A DNA stretch of 64,000 nucleotides, from the NCBI RefSeq assembly GCF_031624495.1, contig NZ_JAMQOP010000004.1:248001-312000 (forward strand), in the 5' to 3' direction. Both the position numbers and the translations under genes were made by a program. The notes beneath the pieces are model-generated. The model did no database searches, was not told where the DNA came from, and saw only the letters and a list, made by a program, of their open reading frames with translations. The stretch is from Halogeometricum sp. S1BR25-6 (GTDB lineage Archaea; Halobacteriota; Halobacteria; Halobacteriales; Haloferacaceae). Numbering within the stretch: position 1 is the first letter of the stretch; the number at the start of each line of letters is the position of its first letter. Shown here in pieces: positions 1 to 8,423 of the stretch.

Positions 1-572
1 AGTCCGCCGCCGCCGATGGGGACGACCACCGTGTCGATGTCGGGGCAGTCGTGGTACATCTCGGCGCCCAGCGTTCCCTGCCCGGCGATGATGTCCGTAT
101 CGTCGTAGGCGTGGACGAACTCCGCGTCCGTCCCTTCGACGGCCGACTGCGCCCGCGACATGGTCTCTTGGAAGTCCTTGCCGACCAGTTCGACTGTGGC
201 GCCGTAGTCGCGCGTCGCATCGACCTTCGTCTGCGGGGCGTTCTCCGGCATGTATATCGTCGAGTCGGCCCCGCACTTCGTCGCCGCCAGCGCGACGCCC
301 TGCGCGTGGTTGCCGGCGCTCGCCGCGACGAAGCTATCGACGCCGCGCTCGACGTCCTGGCTGATCTTGTTGTACGCCCCTCTGGTCTTGAACGAACCCG
401 TCCACTGGAGGTGCTCCATCTTCAGGTAGACCTCCGCGTCGACGAATCCGCCGAGCGACGTGCTCCGCTCGACCGGCGTGTGCTTTACCACCGTCTCGTC
501 GTCGAGTCGTTCGCGCGCCTGTTCGATGTCTGCGTACCGGACAGAAAGCCCGTCCGTGTCGTCGTCGGTCAT
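1..572 (-). CDS. Serine/threonine dehydratase, PLP-dependent (N-terminal part, runs off window)
   Basis: This is the first 190 residues of a fold-type II PLP enzyme that deaminates threonine to 2-oxobutyrate or serine to pyruvate. The PLP-lysine motif GSFKTRGA puts the Schiff-base lysine at residue 62. SAGNHAQGVA near residue 86 and the phosphate-binding VVPIGGGGL at the window edge are both textbook for the IlvA/TdcB family. The ATG at 570-572 begins MTDDDTDGLSVRYADIEQAR. No regulatory ACT domain can be judged because the C-terminus lies outside. It is on the same strand as the dimethylglycine dehydrogenase-like gene 95 bp upstream, next to other folate genes. A serine dehydratase role, draining SHMT-made serine to pyruvate, is therefore attractive but inferred; biosynthetic threonine dehydratase is equally possible from sequence. 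Confidence 0.9.
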   Translation of the reverse strand, partial: MTDDDTDGLSVRYADIEQARERLDDETVVKHTPVERSTSLGGFVDAEVYLKMEHLQWTGSFKTRGAYNKISQDVERGVDSFVAASAGNHAQGVALAATKCGADSTIYMPENAPQTKVDATRDYGATVELVGKDFQETMSRAQSAVEGTDAEFVHAYDDTDIIAGQGTLGAEMYHDCPDIDTVVVPIGGGG

Positions 573-666
573 GAGTAGTAGGTGAGGTGGGGATGAATCG
601 TTCGTGAGTGTGGGTCAGTCGTGAGTGGCGGTATCGTCCCGAATCGGTGGGATACGACCGGTTGCG

Positions 667-3219
667 CTACCGGATGATCTTCTCCCGGCCGGGGTCGAAC
701 AGCGGTTCCTCGCGCACGGTCGCGTCGTACAGTTCTCCCTCGCACCGGATCTGCACGTCCGTTCCGGCCTCGGCGTACTGACTCGGGACGTACGTGTACG
801 CGATAGACTCTCCGATCGTGTAGCCGTAGTCGCCGGCCTGAACGTAGCCGATGGCCTCGCCGTCCTTCAGCACCGGCCGCCCGCTCAGGGCGATGTCGGT
901 CGAATCGTCGAGCGTGAGGGGGGTGATTCGGGAGTCGATTCCCTCCTCCTTCGCGGCTTCGAGCGCGTCCTTGCCGACGAAGTCAGTGTCCATATCGACG
1001 GCGAACGGGAGGCCGGCCTCGAACGGGTTGGAGTCGGTGTCGATGTCGGTCCCCCAGAGGCGGAATCCCTTCTCGAGGCGCATCGATTCGAGGGCGCCGC
1101 CGCCCATCGGCCGCACGTCGAGGTCCTGACCGGCCTCCCACAGCGTCTCCCAGAGGCGCCGGCCGTACTCGCTGGGCGTCCACAGTTCCCAGCCGAGTTC
1201 GCCGACGTACGAGACGCGCAGGGCGATGACCGGCACGTCGCCGACGTACATCTGCTTCGCACTGAAGTACGGGAAGCCCTCGTTCGTGACGTCGGCGTCG
1301 GTACAGCGCTGGAGCAGGAGGCGGGACTTCGGACCCCAGAGACCGATGGTGGACTTCGCGCCCTCCTCGACGTGGACGGAGACGGTGTCAGGGGCGTGCT
1401 CTTCGAGCCACGACCCGTGGATGCGCGGGGAGTTGCCGCCGCCGGTCGTCACCATGTACTCGTCGTCGCCGAGTCGGACGACGGTGACGTCCGCGAGGAT
1501 GCCGCCGCCCTCGTTCAAGAGGAGCGAGTAGCGCACCTTCCCCTCCTCGATGTCCATGTCGTTGCTACACACCCGTTGGAGGAACTCGCCGCTCCCCTCG
1601 CCCGACACCATAATCGAGCTGAACGTCGTCATGTCGAACATCGACACGTGCTCGCGCGTGTGGAGGTGTTCGGCTCCCTGGATGGGCGAACGGTTCACCC
1701 CCTGCCAGCCGTCCTGCTCCGGAATCTGGTCTTCGTACCGGTCGACGAGGTCGGCGTTGGACTCGTAGTACTGGGCGCTCTCCCAGCCGCCGCTCTGAAC
1801 GAACTCGGCACCGAGGTCGCGCTGTTGTTCGTAGAACGGACTGGTCCGCAGTCCGCGGTGGTCGTCGGGCTGCCAGCGCGGTTCGACGATGCTGTACACC
1901 TGCTCGTAGCGCTTGGCGCCGCGGTCGACGAAGAAGTCCTTCTCGCCGGCGTGCGGCTCGAAGCGCCGGACGTGGATGCCGCCGGAGTCGACCGGTCCGG
2001 AGGGAAGGCGCGGAACGCCGTTCTCCATCCACTCGGCGACGATGCGGCCGTAGCCGGCCGAGTGGGTCCACCAGATGGCCAGCGCGGTCCACAGGCCGTC
2101 GACCTGCGCCGTCGGACCGACCGCCGGCATGCCGTCGGGCGTGAACACGAAGATGCCGTTCTCGGTGACGGCGTACTCCTGGTCCGCGCTGGCCGGCAGG
2201 AGTTCGTCGAACGCCTGCTTGGCGGACTTGTCGCGGCCGGGGTGCGTCGGACGTTCCCAGTGCTTCTTGGTGAAGCCGCGGACCGACGCTTGACGGTCCT
2301 CGCTGTTTCGACCCATCTCCTCGGGGTCGACCGACAACGCCTCGTGGTTGTACGACCCCATACCGAGCGCGTCGCCGTGGGTTCGGAAGTACAGCGAGTG
2401 GTCCTGGTCGCGGCCGACGGGTCGGTTGGGTCCCTCGCTCATGTACTCCTGGATGGAGCGGTCGCCGGGGATGTCGAGGCCGGCCGTGTTGTCGCCGACG
2501 GCCGAGTCGGCGCCGGACAACTCTTCCATCGGTTCGGTGACGACGTACTGGTGTTCGACCGGCGCGATGGGGAGGTCGAGTCCGGCGAGTTGGCCGGTCT
2601 GGTACCCCCAGTTGTTCGTCGCGATGACGCAGCGGTCGCAGTCGATCCGCCCTTTGTCGGTGAGGACCGACGTTATCTCGCCGTTCGACACGTCGAGGTC
2701 TACCACTTCGGTGTCGCCGACGAAGTTCGCGGGCGTGTTCTCGATGTACCACTGGAGCGTCTCGATACCGTCGACGCGACCGTCCGTCGGCGAGTAGTAG
2801 CCGCCGAGAATCTCCTCCTCGTTCACCAACGGGAGACGCTCGCCGACCTCTTCGGGCGAGAGGAGTTCGGGGTCGGGCAGTCCGTAGGAGGTCGCCCACT
2901 CGAAGCGGCGTTCGAGGAAGTCCATGCGTTCCTCGCTGCGCGCGGTCTCGATGCCGCCGACCTCGTCGTACGTGCCGATGTCCGAGAGAAACTGACTGGT
3001 GTAGTGGGCAGCCTTCGTCTGTACCTTCGACGGCGACGTCTTGAACATGATCCCCGGCGCGTGAACCGACGACCCGCCGGTGACGGGAAGCGGGCCTTGG
3101 TCAATGACGGTGACGTCTTCGGCCCCGAGTTCGGTGAGGTGGTACGCGACGCTACATCCAACTGCGCCGGCGCCGATTACGACAGTCGTCGACTGATCGG
3201 GAAGGTCCGTGGAATTCAT
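667..3219 (-). CDS. FAD-dependent dimethylglycine/sarcosine dehydrogenase-like protein with C-terminal GcvT domain
   Basis: An 850-residue two-part flavoenzyme. The N-terminal DAO-type FAD fold starts with VVIGAGAVGCSVAYHL (residues 13-28). GGSSVHAPG follows, with His53 in the position that carries covalent FAD in dimethylglycine dehydrogenases. The half from about residue 440 on is a GcvT-like folate-binding aminomethyltransferase fold. Family members oxidatively demethylate dimethylglycine or sarcosine and pass formaldehyde to tetrahydrofolate as 5,10-methylene-THF. Length matches the family (about 830-860). A TATA box about 35 nt upstream supports this start. Folate genes on both sides (purU, folCP, metF, glyA) support a C1-transfer role. 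The exact N-methyl substrate cannot be told from sequence. No electron acceptor (ETF) gene is adjacent. Confidence 0.9.
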   Translation of the reverse strand: MNSTDLPDQSTTVVIGAGAVGCSVAYHLTELGAEDVTVIDQGPLPVTGGSSVHAPGIMFKTSPSKVQTKAAHYTSQFLSDIGTYDEVGGIETARSEERMDFLERRFEWATSYGLPDPELLSPEEVGERLPLVNEEEILGGYYSPTDGRVDGIETLQWYIENTPANFVGDTEVVDLDVSNGEITSVLTDKGRIDCDRCVIATNNWGYQTGQLAGLDLPIAPVEHQYVVTEPMEELSGADSAVGDNTAGLDIPGDRSIQEYMSEGPNRPVGRDQDHSLYFRTHGDALGMGSYNHEALSVDPEEMGRNSEDRQASVRGFTKKHWERPTHPGRDKSAKQAFDELLPASADQEYAVTENGIFVFTPDGMPAVGPTAQVDGLWTALAIWWTHSAGYGRIVAEWMENGVPRLPSGPVDSGGIHVRRFEPHAGEKDFFVDRGAKRYEQVYSIVEPRWQPDDHRGLRTSPFYEQQRDLGAEFVQSGGWESAQYYESNADLVDRYEDQIPEQDGWQGVNRSPIQGAEHLHTREHVSMFDMTTFSSIMVSGEGSGEFLQRVCSNDMDIEEGKVRYSLLLNEGGGILADVTVVRLGDDEYMVTTGGGNSPRIHGSWLEEHAPDTVSVHVEEGAKSTIGLWGPKSRLLLQRCTDADVTNEGFPYFSAKQMYVGDVPVIALRVSYVGELGWELWTPSEYGRRLWETLWEAGQDLDVRPMGGGALESMRLEKGFRLWGTDIDTDSNPFEAGLPFAVDMDTDFVGKDALEAAKEEGIDSRITPLTLDDSTDIALSGRPVLKDGEAIGYVQAGDYGYTIGESIAYTYVPSQYAEAGTDVQIRCEGELYDATVREEPLFDPGREKIIR

Positions 3220-3250
3220 CTCTGTTACAGCCGATTCTTGCCGTCAGTGT

Positions 3251-3260
3251 GTTAAATACA
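3251..3260 (-). promoter_or_regulatory. TATA box of the dimethylglycine dehydrogenase-like gene
   Basis: On the minus strand this reads TGTATTTAAC and sits about 35 nt before the ATG. That would give a transcript start a few nucleotides before the start codon, the usual near-leaderless haloarchaeal arrangement. The stretch from here to 3777 is partly AT-rich (3310-3375) and shows no convincing gene. Confidence 0.55.
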
Positions 3261-3777
3261 CCGGTGACCTCCGAAACGCTCGTCCCGAATCGGTCTTTAG
3301 AAGCCCGCTATCCCAAAAATTGCCCATTTTCGCAACCTCACGAACATCTCAAACATAAATTAACGGATTCGTGATATTTTGACACGGCGGCGGTCGCAAC
3401 TCAGTCGCGAGCACGAACGGAGAGATAGCTCCCGCGGGCAGCGGTATCGTCGTGCCTCCTTCGAGAGTGCGAGCTTTCGTTCGCGTCGCGCGCGGGCATC
3501 TCACCGGCCGGTCGTATCGTTCGAGTTCGCCAACTCCGAACTAAGCGAGTCCGAGGTCACCTACGACGGCCGCGTCGGTCGGACGGATGACCGTCTCCGG
3601 CACCGGCTACAAAGTCGTCGGCCGGCGTCCCCGTCGTCGACTACCTGTGAGTATCGTGAGGTGACCGAGAGACGCACGACGGAGTCACGCTCGAAGAAGA
3701 AGCCGAAGCAGAGAACGCGAGAAGAGCGCTCACCGTCGCCGCGAGCGAACCCACGAGCGGTCTTTCGGGACAGCGAA

Positions 3778-4752
3778 TCAGTCGTCCGCAGTGGCCGTCT
3801 CGTCCAGGTCGATGGACGTCTTGTCGAATCCGTCCGTCGGTCGCTCGGGGATAATCTGGTTGAGTTCCTCGGGAGCGCCGAGTTGCGCATCGCTCTCTTC
3901 GGGGTTTTCCAACTTCGTCCGACCGAACTGCACGGAGAGTTCGTCGTTGAGGTGGAGTTGAATCGCCTCGAGGAGCGCCTCGGCTTCGAGCGGTTGCCCG
4001 AGCCGTTTCATGTCTTCCTCCGTGGCGTCCGGCGGGATGTTGAACGCACGCTGCGTGATGATGGGTCCTTGGTCGAGGTCCGTCGTCACGTAGTGGGCGG
4101 TGACACCGGCGATACGGGCACCCTCTTCGAGAGCCTGCCTGTACGCGGCGGCGCCGGGGAACGCGGGGAGCAGACTCGGGTGAACGTTGATGATCTGGCT
4201 CTCGTAGCGGAAGACGACCTCGGGCGAGAGGATGCGGATGAAGCGCGCCAGCGCGATCAGGTCGACGCCGTACTCGCCGAGCAGGTCCAGCAGTCTCTCT
4301 TCGTCGGGAGTCCCCTTCTCGTCGCCGACGTCGTGGAAGGGAACGTCGTACTCCGCCGCGAGCGGTTGGAGGTGGTCGTGGTTTCCGATGACCACCTCGA
4401 TGTCCGCGCCGAGGTCGCCGTTGGCCTCGGCTTCGAGCAGAACTTCGAGGCAGTGACTCTCCTTGGTGACGAGCACGGCGATAGACCGGCTCTGACTGTC
4501 GGACGGGAACTCGATCTGCATGTCGACGCCGAAGTCGTCGCCGAGGCCCTCGAGGTCCTCTCGGAACTTCGATCGAGCCGTGACCATCTCCGACGTATCG
4601 ACCTGCATCATCATCCGGAACGTCCCGTCTCGGACGGCCTGGTTGATGTCGAGGATGTTGACGTTGCGCTTGAACAGGAAGGAGGTCACCTCGGCGATGA
4701 GGCCGGTGTCGTCCTCCCCGATGACGGTTATCTCGGTCCAATCGCGGCTCAT
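3778..4752 (-). CDS. purU: Formyltetrahydrofolate deformylase PurU
   Basis: PurU hydrolyses 10-formyl-THF to formate and THF, balancing the folate pool and supplying formate. The 324-residue protein has an N-terminal ACT domain (about residues 7-85) followed by a formyltransferase-fold domain (90-290). The catalytic triad of the GART/PurU fold is visible as Asn189 and His191 in INVHPSLLPAFPG, and Asp227 in TDLDQGPII. An acidic tail of about 40 residues follows the fold, a common haloarchaeal addition. It lies between the dimethylglycine dehydrogenase-like gene and folCP. It could burn surplus one-carbon units from methylamine oxidation, recycling THF. That link is inferred from context; the enzyme identity is firm. 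Confidence 0.95.
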   Translation of the reverse strand: MSRDWTEITVIGEDDTGLIAEVTSFLFKRNVNILDINQAVRDGTFRMMMQVDTSEMVTARSKFREDLEGLGDDFGVDMQIEFPSDSQSRSIAVLVTKESHCLEVLLEAEANGDLGADIEVVIGNHDHLQPLAAEYDVPFHDVGDEKGTPDEERLLDLLGEYGVDLIALARFIRILSPEVVFRYESQIINVHPSLLPAFPGAAAYRQALEEGARIAGVTAHYVTTDLDQGPIITQRAFNIPPDATEEDMKRLGQPLEAEALLEAIQLHLNDELSVQFGRTKLENPEESDAQLGAPEELNQIIPERPTDGFDKTSIDLDETATADD

Positions 4753-5034
4753 ACCGGGTCCCTCCTCCGACCGCCGCCGTCCGTTCCGTTCTTCGTTCGA
4801 CGCGTCGATCTGTCGGAGAGAGCGTCCGTCTGCTCACCGAGCGACGGGTCGTCGTCCGCCGAAGCGGACCTCCGAGTTTCTATGTCGAGCATTCACATCG
4901 CATTTCTGGGTCTCCGGTCATTAACCTTGTTTCTCCTGCTAGCACCGGAATACGTTGTGTTTCGTAGCACATCACGTGACGGAATTGACACGCTCCGGAC
5001 GCCGGGCGTGCGACGAACGCTCCGAAGCGGTGCC

Positions 5035-5118
5035 TGTAGTAGCGTCTGCAAGTCATCACTCACTTGGCCGCACGTCAGCGCGCGGTCGGATGAGTGGACA
5101 GTTGCAGACGCTACTATA
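5035..5118. repeat. 84-bp MITE-like inverted-repeat element, copy 1
   Basis: The ends are 17-bp inverted repeats differing at one position: TGTAGTAGCGTCTGCAA on the left and the complement of TATAGTAGCGTCTGCAA on the right. The centre is itself partly palindromic. An element of exactly the same length lies at 25221-25304 in opposite orientation with a similar core. There is no room for a protein. It looks like a non-autonomous element mobilised in trans; the transposase family is unknown. Confidence 0.8.
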
Positions 5119-5300
5119 GAGGACACGCCAGTACGACGCCGTCCGAACCGATTTGCGCCCGGTCGCGTACGTGTTCGGCGGACGGTGGGACAGTCGAAGA
5201 CGATACGGCTCCATCTCGGAGCACTCGTGGGCACCCGCGTGTCGACGAGGAGCGTGGTCGCGGGCGTTTCGAGGTGGTTTCGCCCGGTACGGGTGCGGCA

Positions 5301-5310
5301 ATAAATTAAT
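5301..5310 (+). promoter_or_regulatory. TATA box of folCP
   Basis: The sequence ataaattaat is centred about 29 nt before the folCP ATG at 5335. That predicts a leaderless or nearly leaderless mRNA and supports the chosen start. The rest of the 4753-5334 gap holds the MITE copy and no convincing gene. Confidence 0.6.
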
Positions 5311-5334
5311 ACAGGCACGGCATCCCTACGTGGT

Positions 5335-7743
5335 ATGGACTACCACGAGGCGGTCGACTACTTGGAGAGCTTGGACCGCTCCCGGCCGAAACTCGGAACG
5401 GAGACGACCGCCAGGATGCTGTCCGCTCTCGGCGACCCTCACGAGCACGTCGACCACGTCCAGATAGCGGGGTCGAACGGGAAAGGGAGCACGGCGGTGA
5501 TGCTCGAACGGATACTGCGAGAGGCGGGTCTCGACGTCGGACTCTACACGTCCCCGGACCTGAACGACTTCCGCGAACGCGTCCGGGTCAACGGGCGGAA
5601 AGTGCCGAAAGACCACGTCGGGTCGTTCGTCGAGGAGATCGAACCGTGTATCTCCCGTCTGCGCGACGAAGACGACTGTCCGACTTACTTCGAGGTGCTC
5701 ACCGTGCTCGCACTCCAGTACTTCGGGGCCGAAGACGTCGACGTGGCGGTGCTGGAGGTCGGTATCGGGGGTCGGTACGACGCGACGAGCGTGGTCGACC
5801 CGGTGGCGAGTGCGGTCACGAACGTGAGTTTGGAGCACACCGACATTCTCGGCGAGACCGTCCAAGAAATCGCGCGGGACAAAGCGCAGGTCGCACCCGA
5901 CGGGAAACGACTCGTGACGAGTGCGGGCGGCGAAGCGCTCGAAGCGATCCGGGCGGAAACCGATGTCGTCACGGTGGGCGGGACCGAGGCCGACGTCGTC
6001 GCTCAAGAGGGGGAGATGCCCTCGCGCATCGAAACGTCCGTCTCTATCGTCGGCCCGGACTGGGACGTCGCCGCGAACCTCCCGTTGCCGGGGGAACACC
6101 AGGCGACGAACGCCGGGGTCGCGGCGACGCTCGCCCGACGGGTATCGGACGCCGGGACGCCGGCTATCGAACGCGGTCTCCGCGGCGCCCACTGGCCGGG
6201 TCGATTCGAGATACTGTCCACCGAGCCGCTCGTGATTCTGGACGGCGCCCACAACCCGGCCGCGTGCCGAACTGTCGCAGACCTCCTCGACCGGTACGAG
6301 TTCGACGAGACGCACCTCGTCTTCGGGGCTATGACGGACAAGGACCACGCGGAGATGGCGGACGCACTCCCCGAGGCCGACGCGATTCGACTCTGCCGGC
6401 CGGAGGTCAGTCGGGCCGCCTCCTTCGACGCACTCTCGGACGCGTTCGCGTCGCGTTCGACCGACATCGCGCGGGACGGCGCGGTCCAAACGGCCGTCGA
6501 GCGGGCACTCGACGCGGCGAGCGAGGACGACTGCGTGCTGATTACGGGTTCGCTGTACGTCGTCGCCGAAGCTCGCAACCGCTGGACGCGGCTTCAGATT
6601 CCGAAGCGGGTAGATACGCTCGACGCCGCACGCTCCGTTCTCGCAGAGTCGTCCGTCGACGAGGAGTTCGCCGGAGACGTTACCACGCACGCGTTCAAGA
6701 CCTGGCTGTACGACGGACAGGCGGAGTACTTACAGCGTCTGATGCAACGAATCGGCGGAACGTGCGTCCTGCCGGAGACCGATTCTCCCGGCAGGCACGT
6801 CCCCGCCGTCCTGTCCGGAACCGCCGCACAGTACGAGCGTCTGGCCGACGAAGTGCGTCGCGGTGATACGGGGCTTTCACACACGTCTGACCGGTTCAGA
6901 GACATCGTCGACGGCGGAGATACGACCGACCGGAACCGGCGCCCGTGGGGCGCCGACACGGCAGTCATGGGCGTTCTGAACGTGACCCCGGACAGCTTCC
7001 ACGACGGCGGTCGGTACGAGCAGGTCGAGGACGCCGTACGGCGAGTCCGCGAGATGGTCGCCGCGGGCGCAGACGTCGTCGACGTCGGCGGCGAGAGCAC
7101 TCGACCCGGGGCCGAGCCGGTTACGGTCGAAGCGGAGATCGAACGCGTCGTCCCGGTTATCGAACGCATCTCCGACGTTGCGGTGCCAATCTCCGTCGAT
7201 ACGAGGCGGGCCGCCGTCGCAGACGCCGCCTTGGATGCGGGCGCGGACGTGATCAACGACGTCTCCGGGTTGGCGGACCCGAACATGCGCTTCGTCGCCG
7301 CCGATCACGACGTGCCGATCGTTATCGCGCACAGCGCGGACGCTCCGGTGGATCCGAATCACACGGTAACGTACGACGACGTCGTCGAAGACGTAACCCG
7401 AGAGCTCAACGAACGGGTGTTGCTCGCCGAGAAGGCGGGGCTGAGTCGCGATCAGATCGTCGTGGACCCCGGCCTCGGCTTCGGGAAGTCCGCCGCGGAG
7501 TGTTTCGAGTTGGTCGATCGGTTAGGGGAGCTACGCGCTCTCGGGTGTCCCATCCTGGTCGGCCACTCGCGCAAGTCCATGTTCGAACGCGTCGACTGCA
7601 GTTCCGCCGAGCGGCTCCCACCCACGATAGCGACCACGACGGTAGCGGCCGAGCGAGGAGCGGACGTCGTCCGCGTTCACGACGTCGCGGAGAACGCCGC
7701 CGCGGTCAGGACGCGTCGCACGATACGCGGCACGGACGGCTGA
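5335..7743 (+). CDS. folCP: Bifunctional folylpolyglutamate synthase / dihydropteroate synthase
   Basis: An 802-residue fusion making folate and adding its glutamate tail. The N-terminal FolC/Mur-ligase part (about 1-425) has the P-loop AGSNGKGST (residues 44-52) and a later ILDGAHNPAA. The C-terminal FolP part (about 540-800) has MGVLNVTPDSF (545-555), VDVGGESTRPGAEPV, INDVSGL, DPGLGFGKS and GHSRKSMF (from 743). Such FolC-FolP fusions are established in halophilic archaea. Between the two enzymes lie about 110 residues (430-540) belonging to neither. Bacterial FolC and FolP are normally separate proteins of about 420 and 280 residues. The TATA box 25-34 nt upstream fixes the start. Placement among C1 genes suggests coordinated folate supply. 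Confidence 0.93.
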   Translation: MDYHEAVDYLESLDRSRPKLGTETTARMLSALGDPHEHVDHVQIAGSNGKGSTAVMLERILREAGLDVGLYTSPDLNDFRERVRVNGRKVPKDHVGSFVEEIEPCISRLRDEDDCPTYFEVLTVLALQYFGAEDVDVAVLEVGIGGRYDATSVVDPVASAVTNVSLEHTDILGETVQEIARDKAQVAPDGKRLVTSAGGEALEAIRAETDVVTVGGTEADVVAQEGEMPSRIETSVSIVGPDWDVAANLPLPGEHQATNAGVAATLARRVSDAGTPAIERGLRGAHWPGRFEILSTEPLVILDGAHNPAACRTVADLLDRYEFDETHLVFGAMTDKDHAEMADALPEADAIRLCRPEVSRAASFDALSDAFASRSTDIARDGAVQTAVERALDAASEDDCVLITGSLYVVAEARNRWTRLQIPKRVDTLDAARSVLAESSVDEEFAGDVTTHAFKTWLYDGQAEYLQRLMQRIGGTCVLPETDSPGRHVPAVLSGTAAQYERLADEVRRGDTGLSHTSDRFRDIVDGGDTTDRNRRPWGADTAVMGVLNVTPDSFHDGGRYEQVEDAVRRVREMVAAGADVVDVGGESTRPGAEPVTVEAEIERVVPVIERISDVAVPISVDTRRAAVADAALDAGADVINDVSGLADPNMRFVAADHDVPIVIAHSADAPVDPNHTVTYDDVVEDVTRELNERVLLAEKAGLSRDQIVVDPGLGFGKSAAECFELVDRLGELRALGCPILVGHSRKSMFERVDCSSAERLPPTIATTTVAAERGADVVRVHDVAENAAAVRTRRTIRGTDG

Positions 7744-8423
7744 CGACCTCTCCGCGCTGGAGGGCGACGGTTCTCGGAGAGCGGTTCGTGGTCCGCGGAG
7801 CGGGAGGCATCGACGGGGCCGAACAGACCGGACTCTGCGGACGCTCACCGCATCCGTCTCCGGTCGAGTTTCGGTTCGCAGAAGTGAAGCTAACCAGTAC
7901 TCGCCCGGATTTCGAGCGTCCGAGAACGAATCCTCGCGTTCCTCGCGTCGCGTCTGAACCCGTCTTCTTCGGATGTGATCGTGGAATCCGATTATCTATC
8001 GTTATTTTTACTGTCGTTTAGCGGATTAGCGCGGTCGTTCGCGTTTCGGCGCTCGGCGTCCCGACTCGCGAACGTTTTGATCGGGTTCGAGGTACGCTCC
8101 GAGCGGGCTATCCTCGGGACTCCCTCGGGCGCGTTCCAGACGCCGTCAGTCGTTCGTCGTCCGATGGTTCGAAGTTTCGAGACGACGAATCCGGACAGTT
8201 TTAGTTTTTTCGGTTCGTGGTTAGTTTTTGATGGACGTAGCGTCGGCTGGAGCGTGCGGATTAGCGCGGAACGGCCTGCTTAGGAGTCGTCCTCGGTTCC
8301 GCGAGCAGTGCTGATTCGCTCCCGCAGCGAGCGATGAGCGGTCCTCTCAGAACGGGCTGTTAAAAGGGTGCGCTATTCCCCACGTACGATTATGCTTGAG
8401 AGTGTGTTACGGTCTATCAACAC
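7744..8423. other. Intergenic stretch, no gene seen
   Basis: These 680 bases hold no reading frame with haloarchaeal codon use. AT-richer patches lie near 7975-8035 and 8195-8235. A TATA-like ttaaaagg near 8359-8366, with about 55 nt to the next ATG (8424), may be the promoter of the 408-residue protein. Confidence 0.4.

Noticed and set aside
625-3255. 876-codon open frame on the + strand
   Set aside because: It is antisense to the DMGDH-like gene, which has clear FAD and GcvT motifs. Long mirror frames are expected in GC-rich haloarchaeal DNA.
3379-5304. 641-codon open frame on the + strand
   Set aside because: It runs opposite to purU through its motifs and through the MITE; it has no recognisable family or consistent composition.
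7975-8283. 102-codon + strand ORF
   Set aside because: Codon choice is not haloarchaeal and the sequence is Ser/Phe/Arg-rich with no fold-like pattern. Treated as chance.
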